Of a stretch of 10,006 nt of DNA, positions 6,112 to 10,006 are shown in pieces. Where the stretch lies: NCBI GenBank assembly GCA_002315505.1, contig DCGX01000041.1, forward strand, positions 1-10,006, read 5' to 3'. Within the stretch, counting starts at the first letter, position 1, and each line of letters opens with the position of its first letter. A program made the position numbers and the translations under genes. The notes below the pieces were generated by a model that searched no databases, was not told the DNA's origin, and was given only the letters and a program-made list of their open reading frames with translations. The stretch is from Ruminococcaceae bacterium UBA1767 (GTDB lineage Bacteria > Bacillota > Clostridia > Oscillospirales > Acutalibacteraceae).

Positions 6112-7605
6112 ATGGGTAAAAAAATAAAAAGCAACAAACTGTTCCGCAAATATTTTGTTGTTATCACGTCGGTAATTCTTTTGAGCGTGTTTATTATATG
6201 CTCATCTTACATCATTATCGCAACAAAATACTGGACATCGGAACAGACGAATTCACTTAAGCACAATGCACAGATTGTTGCTGAAAACTCGGAGGATATT
6301 CTTAATAGATTCCCCGAATACGGAAGCTCGGGCGAGTCGATTGATATTTCTCCGCTGACAATGATTTGCAACACTCTCAAGCAGATTTCAAGTGCAATTA
6401 ATGCAGATGTTTTTATTGTTGATACAAGCGGAAACGTTGTTGTTTGCAAGGAAACGCTCGACAAAAGATTTGAATTTGCGGAAAAGTCCGAATGTGAAAC
6501 GCATAAAGATATGGTGATTCCGTCGAGCATTATGGAGAGCGCACTCAAGGAAGACCAGACTTCTGTTTCAACACTTGACGGCTTGTTTGAAAGAAATCAG
6601 GTTACCGCATCCTCTCCGATTGTTGTTAACAACAAAACGGTTGCAGTTGTGTTTGCGACAGAGCCGATTGCACAAAGCTGGTACACATATGTCAGAAACA
6701 CCTTGCGTATATTCTTAATGGCGGCACTTATCGCATTTGTATTTTCATTTCTGACAGTTTATTATCTGAGCTACAGACTTACTAAACCACTTAAGCAGAT
6801 GTCAATCGCCACGAAAAAATATTCCGAGGGTGACTTCAGCTATAAGGTTGATGTAAAAGGAAATGACGAGCTTGCGGAGCTTGCAGAAGCATTCAACTCG
6901 ATGGCAATGTCACTTTCCGCACTTGAAAGCTCACGGCGCAGCTTTGTTGCAAATGTTTCTCACGAATTAAAAACGCCGATGACCTCTATCGGAGGCTTTA
7001 TTGACGGAATGCTTGATGGCACTATACCGCCCGAAAAGCACAATTATTATCTGAATGTTGTATCCGACGAGGTTAAGCGACTTTCCCGACTTGTTACGGG
7101 TATGCTTAATATGTCAAAGTTAGAGGACGGTAAAATGTCGATTAACTACAAGAATTTTGACATAGGAAATGACATTTTCAAAACCCTGCTTTCATTCGAA
7201 AAGAAAATCGAAGATAAGTCTATCGAAATTCTCGGACTTGATAAAATGGAAAGCATTATTGTTCACGCAGACGAGGATTTGATGATGCAGGTTATTTACA
7301 ATCTTATTGATAATGCCGTTAAATTCACTCCGCAGGGCGGATATATTGAAATTTCTATGAAGTCGGATAACAGCTACGCATATATTTCTGTTAAAAACAG
7401 CGGAGCAGGTATTGAAAGAGATGAGCTCGGCAAGGTTTTTGAAAGATTTTACAAAATCGACAGGTCACGTAGCTACGATGTCAAGGGTGCAGGTCTTGGA
7501 CTGTATCTTGTAAAAAGTATAGTCGAGCTTCATTCGGGACATATAACGGTTGACAGTAAGGTCGGCGAATATACGGAATTTATGTTCAGCGTTCCCTTGA
7601 ATTAA
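6112..7605 (+). CDS. Membrane sensor histidine kinase
   Basis: Membrane kinase that phosphorylates the preceding regulator. Order of parts: short basic N-terminus, membrane helix 1 (about 14-37), extracellular sensor region of about 155 residues (40-195, with FIVDTSGNVVVC resembling a Cache/PAS-like strand pair), membrane helix 2 (about 198-220), HAMP linker (about 221-272), HisKA domain with phospho-His284 in FVANVSHELKTPM, then the ATPase domain: N box YNLIDNAVKF (Asn397, Asn401), G1 box NSGAGI (429-434), F box VFERFYKI and G2 box GAGLGL (459-464). The G1 box carries Asn where Asp is most common. No cytoplasmic PAS domain is present, unlike WalK. AAGGA at 6097-6101 is the ribosome site, inside the end of the regulator gene. 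The length of 497 aa is ordinary. The sensed signal is unknown. Confidence 0.95.
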   Translation: MGKKIKSNKLFRKYFVVITSVILLSVFIICSSYIIIATKYWTSEQTNSLKHNAQIVAENSEDILNRFPEYGSSGESIDISPLTMICNTLKQISSAINADVFIVDTSGNVVVCKETLDKRFEFAEKSECETHKDMVIPSSIMESALKEDQTSVSTLDGLFERNQVTASSPIVVNNKTVAVVFATEPIAQSWYTYVRNTLRIFLMAALIAFVFSFLTVYYLSYRLTKPLKQMSIATKKYSEGDFSYKVDVKGNDELAELAEAFNSMAMSLSALESSRRSFVANVSHELKTPMTSIGGFIDGMLDGTIPPEKHNYYLNVVSDEVKRLSRLVTGMLNMSKLEDGKMSINYKNFDIGNDIFKTLLSFEKKIEDKSIEILGLDKMESIIVHADEDLMMQVIYNLIDNAVKFTPQGGYIEISMKSDNSYAYISVKNSGAGIERDELGKVFERFYKIDRSRSYDVKGAGLGLYLVKSIVELHSGHITVDSKVGEYTEFMFSVPLN

Positions 7606-7655
7606 CATTTTGTTTACAAAATATATAATGATACTTAAAATTGAGGAATTATAAT
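7602..7655 (+). promoter_or_regulatory. htrA promoter region with operator-like palindrome
   Basis: Several sigma-A-like combinations overlap: TTAACA (7602-7607, over the kinase stop codon) with TATAAT (7624-7629, 16-base gap); TTTACA (7613-7618) with TAAAAT (7636-7641, 17-base gap); and a further TATAAT (7650-7655). A perfect palindrome ATTTTGTTTACAAAAT (7607-7622, 7-2-7) lies between the first -35 and -10 and could be an operator. The block AAATTGAGGAAT before the last TATAAT resembles AAATTAAGGAA before the -10 of the response regulator promoter. Confidence 0.5.
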
Positions 7656-7681
7656 CGTAGCATACAAGGAGGAGTTAAGTT

Positions 7682-9337
7682 ATGAACGATGAAAACAACT
7701 TAAACTATGAAAACAACGGATTTACTCCGGAAGAAACAAATACTCCCGAGGAAAAACCGCAGGAACCGGATTTCTCACGTTATGTTGACAATCCGACAGA
7801 CGAACCGACACAGCAGAGCTATGCACAGAACAGCGGAAGCCAGCCTGACGAAACAGAAAATGTTCCGCCGAATTATTCTCAGTACAGCGGCTACGCACAG
7901 CAGGCTGACGGAACAGGCAATGTTCCGCCAAGACAGAACTATTCTCAGTACGCAAACTACGGTGAACAGCCGAAAAACAATCCCGAAGAGTCGGCGTACA
8001 GCCCATATTCCTCAAGACCTTATTCACAACAGTATTCACAGCAGGGACAGCCGTATGTTGACACACAGGCTGAGCCAGAGCAGAAGAAAAAGACAAGCAA
8101 GGGCTTCAAGGCTTTTATCATTGCATTGATTGCGATTATTTTGTGCGTTGCGATTGTTCTTGCAGTTTATCCGAAAATCTCTGAGAAAAACGGAACAGAG
8201 AATTCAACAAAGGTTTCTGATTCTACTAAGATTACACTCAACGAGAGCCCGAAAAGCTCTTCAAAGGATTCTGTTACTGCACAGGAAATTGCAGAGCAGT
8301 CAAAGAAATTCAATGTCGGCATTCTTCTTTATGCTTCATCACAGCAGTTTATGTCCTCGCAGACCGGCAGCTCACTTGCAGGTGAAGGTTCCGGTATTAT
8401 TATGAGCGAGGATTCAACAGGCACATACACCTACATTCTCACCTGCGCTCATGTTATCAGCTCGGCAAAATCATCCGACTATGACATCACAGTACAGGAT
8501 TACGAGAATAACACTTATGAGGCTACAATTGTAGGCTTTGATACAAAGACAGATATCGGCTTGCTTAAGATTAAGGCAACAGGTCTTACCTGCGCAGAGT
8601 TCGGCGATTCATCAACACTTGCAATCGGTCAGACGGTTTACGCAATCGGTAACCCCGGCGGAACAGAATTCTTCGGCTCATTTACAAACGGTATCATTTC
8701 TTCAATCGACAGACCTATCAGTAGCGAGAGCGGTTACGAAATGGAATGTATTCAGCACACTACACCAATCAACTCAGGTAACTCGGGCGGTGCGTTGATG
8801 AACGAGTATGGCCAGGTTATCGGCATCAACTCTTCAAAAATTGTAAGCACAGGCTACGAAGGAATGGCTTTCTCAATTCCTATCTCAGATGCAAAGCCGA
8901 TTATTGACGATATTATCGCAAACGGTTATGTTACAAACAGACCGAAGCTCGGTATCAAGTATGCAGCTGCATCACAGTATCAGCAGTATGCACTTATAAT
9001 CAAGCTCAAGGATTTGCCTGCTGGTTCACTTGTAATTGCAAAGATTAACAGCGACAGCTCTCTTGCTAATACAGACGCTGAGGTTGGTGACCTTATTACA
9101 GCAGTAAACGGTGAAAAGCTCGATTCGGCAGACGTATTGCTTGAAAAGATTGAAAACGGTAAGGTGGGCGATAAGCTCGAGCTTACAATGTGCAGAATAA
9201 ATGACGATTATTCCACAAAAGAATTCAAGGTTACAGCTACTCTTGTAGAGGACACAGGTACAGATTCGGGCGAGGATGAAGAACAGACAACTCAGAATTA
9301 CTGGGAAGAGTACTTCAAACAGTTCGGCGGATATTAA
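7682..9337 (+). CDS. htrA: HtrA-like membrane-anchored serine protease with PDZ domain
   Basis: Trypsin-fold (S1C) quality-control protease acting outside the membrane on misfolded exported proteins. The N-terminal 135 residues are disordered and rich in Tyr, Gln, Ser and Pro, predicted cytoplasmic, and end in a KKK cluster. One membrane helix (about 143-163) is followed by a Ser/Thr/Lys-rich stalk. The protease domain (about 205-410) has the full triad: His257 in TCAHVIS, Asp291 in TKTDIGLL and Ser368 in NSGNSGGAL. A PDZ domain (about 420-525, with AEVGDLITAVNG) follows. The end is acidic (SGEDEEQ) and then aromatic (NYWEEYFKQFGGY). The length of 551 aa is longer than classic HtrA because of the N-terminal extension. 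AAGGAGGAG (7666-7674) is seven bases before the ATG. The gene follows the two-component pair by 76 bases with its own promoter candidates, suggesting control by that pair. Confidence 0.95.
   Translation: MNDENNLNYENNGFTPEETNTPEEKPQEPDFSRYVDNPTDEPTQQSYAQNSGSQPDETENVPPNYSQYSGYAQQADGTGNVPPRQNYSQYANYGEQPKNNPEESAYSPYSSRPYSQQYSQQGQPYVDTQAEPEQKKKTSKGFKAFIIALIAIILCVAIVLAVYPKISEKNGTENSTKVSDSTKITLNESPKSSSKDSVTAQEIAEQSKKFNVGILLYASSQQFMSSQTGSSLAGEGSGIIMSEDSTGTYTYILTCAHVISSAKSSDYDITVQDYENNTYEATIVGFDTKTDIGLLKIKATGLTCAEFGDSSTLAIGQTVYAIGNPGGTEFFGSFTNGIISSIDRPISSESGYEMECIQHTTPINSGNSGGALMNEYGQVIGINSSKIVSTGYEGMAFSIPISDAKPIIDDIIANGYVTNRPKLGIKYAAASQYQQYALIIKLKDLPAGSLVIAKINSDSSLANTDAEVGDLITAVNGEKLDSADVLLEKIENGKVGDKLELTMCRINDDYSTKEFKVTATLVEDTGTDSGEDEEQTTQNYWEEYFKQFGGY
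7853..7960 (+). repeat. Tandem 60 bp duplication inside htrA
   Basis: Two consecutive copies, offset by about 60 bases (AATGTTCCGCC at 7859-7869 and 7919-7929), encode NVPPNYSQYSGY and NVPPRQNYSQYANY in the cytoplasmic tail. The second copy carries two extra codons (Arg-Gln). Such repeats often vary in copy number between strains. Confidence 0.6.
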
Positions 9338-9362
9338 TAAAACAATCATTAATTAAATTAAG

Positions 9363-9395
9363 TCCACCATGTCGCTTCGATATGGTGGATTTTTC
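9363..9395 (+). terminator. Rho-independent terminator after htrA
   Basis: The stem TCCACCAT (9363-9370) pairs with ATGGTGGA (9382-9389) and is extended by G-T, T-A, C-G and G-C pairs to a CTT loop; TTTTTC follows at 9390-9395. It starts 25 bases after the htrA stop and should end the two-component/htrA unit. Confidence 0.9.
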
Positions 9396-9424
9396 TTGAC
9401 TTGTAATAAAATAAGTGATATGAT
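9396..9424 (+). promoter_or_regulatory. Sigma-A promoter of metY
   Basis: TTGACT (9396-9401) and TATGAT (9419-9424) are separated by exactly 17 bases, one mismatch each from consensus. The -35 begins one base after the terminator T-run. The leader is only about 25 bases, too short for a SAM riboswitch or T-box, so control, if any, must be through a DNA-binding regulator. Confidence 0.7.
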
Positions 9425-9455
9425 TTAGTGTAAGTTTAATAGTGGAGGTCTAACG

Positions 9456-10006
9456 ATGAAAGATAGAAGAATTGAAACTAAATGTGTTCAGGGCGGATAT
9501 ACACCCGGTAATGGTGAGCCGCGTCAGATTCCGATTATTCAGAGCACAACATTTAAGTATGCAACAAGCGAGGATATGGGCAAATTATTTGACCTTGAGG
9601 CAGAAGGCTATTTCTATACAAGACTTCAGAATCCGACCAACGATATGGTTGCAAAGAAGATTTGCGAGCTTGAGGGCGGTACTGCTGCAATGCTGACATC
9701 ATCAGGTCAGGCAGCATCATTCTATTCAGTTTTCAACATCGCTTCATGCGGTGACCACGTTGTTGCCTCTGCAACAATTTACGGCGGCACATATAACCTT
9801 TTTGCAGTTACAATGAAGAGAATGGGCATTGATTTTACTTTCGTTGACCCGGATTGCACTGAGGAAGAGCTTAATGCCGCATTTAAGCCAAACACAAAGG
9901 CTGTATTCGGTGAAACTGTTGCAAATCCTGCACTTATTGTATTTGATATTGAAAAATTCGCTAAGGCAGCTCACGCACACGGTGTTCCTCTTATCGTTGA
10001 TAACAC
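9456..10006 (+). CDS. metY: O-acetylhomoserine sulfhydrylase, partial (runs off the window)
   Basis: PLP-dependent enzyme of the Cys/Met metabolism family. The MetY type makes homocysteine from O-acetylhomoserine and sulfide, the direct sulfhydrylation route to methionine, in the cytoplasm. The visible 183 residues carry YTRLQNPT (54-61, phosphate-contacting Tyr and Arg of the neighbouring subunit), TSSGQAA (81-87, PLP phosphate loop), IYGGTYNLF (108-116, Tyr109 stacking on PLP), GETVANPAL (152-160) and the start of VDNT (Asp182, contacting the PLP ring nitrogen). The PLP-binding lysine lies beyond the end. GGAGG (9444-9448) is seven bases before the ATG. The start KDRRIETKCVQGGYTPGNGEPRQ and the GETVANP spacing fit MetY better than cystathionine gamma-synthase or lyase, but full-length sequence is needed to exclude these. 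Confidence 0.88.
   Translation, partial: MKDRRIETKCVQGGYTPGNGEPRQIPIIQSTTFKYATSEDMGKLFDLEAEGYFYTRLQNPTNDMVAKKICELEGGTAAMLTSSGQAASFYSVFNIASCGDHVVASATIYGGTYNLFAVTMKRMGIDFTFVDPDCTEEELNAAFKPNTKAVFGETVANPALIVFDIEKFAKAAHAHGVPLIVDN

Noticed and set aside
7707..8405. Alternative-frame open frames inside htrA (7707-8129, 8130-8405 plus; 7722-8096 minus)
   Set aside because: They overlap a gene with a complete catalytic triad and membrane helix, are Arg/Ser-rich as expected for frame-shifted codons, and lack ribosome sites.
9425..9455. SAM riboswitch or T-box before metY
   Set aside because: The leader from the predicted start is about 25 bases and contains only the ribosome site; the hairpin upstream is the htrA terminator.

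Overview
The window looks like a piece of chromosome from an anaerobic gut-type Clostridia species (Bacillota, perhaps Oscillospiraceae/Ruminococcaceae). This is inferred from strong AGGAGG-type ribosome sites, A+T-rich intergenic DNA with sigma-A-like promoters, Gram-positive protein families (membrane-anchored PBP5-type carboxypeptidase, OmpR-type two-component system, HtrA with a cytoplasmic N-terminal extension) and typical gut-Firmicutes intergenic repeats. No exact species can be read from the sequence.

Layout. Positions 1-861 hold no credible gene; they are a mosaic of short palindromic repeats: three copies of a roughly 130 bp MITE-like unit, a hairpin present in inverted orientation, and two copies of a GTCAC/GTGAC hairpin repeat. 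A minus-strand D-Ala-D-Ala carboxypeptidase gene follows (902-2272) with its terminator at 862-896. It is divergent from a plus-strand run: a calcineurin-like phosphoesterase (2402), an Eis-like GNAT acetyltransferase (3095) and galactose mutarotase galM (4269). These three are tightly spaced and probably one operon. Next come an OmpR/PhoB-type response regulator (5404), its histidine kinase (6112) and a membrane-anchored HtrA-like serine protease with a PDZ domain (7682), closed by a clear terminator at 9363-9395. A new sigma-A-like promoter starts directly after it and drives a PLP-dependent O-acetylhomoserine sulfhydrylase (metY), which runs off the window end.

How the genes fit together. 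The regulator, kinase and surface protease form a plausible envelope-stress module, comparable in logic to CssRS-HtrA of Bacillus: the kinase senses outside the membrane, the regulator acts on promoters, and the protease degrades or refolds damaged exported proteins. Support comes from operator-like elements in both the regulator and htrA promoters: ACAAAWT half-sites and a shared ATTRAGGAA block next to TATAAT. The carboxypeptidase trims peptidoglycan stem peptides, so much of the window concerns the cell envelope. galM and metY are housekeeping metabolism. I see no phage, CRISPR, defence or secondary-metabolite system. The least explained parts are the repeat mosaic at the left and the regulatory architecture of the two-component/HtrA module.
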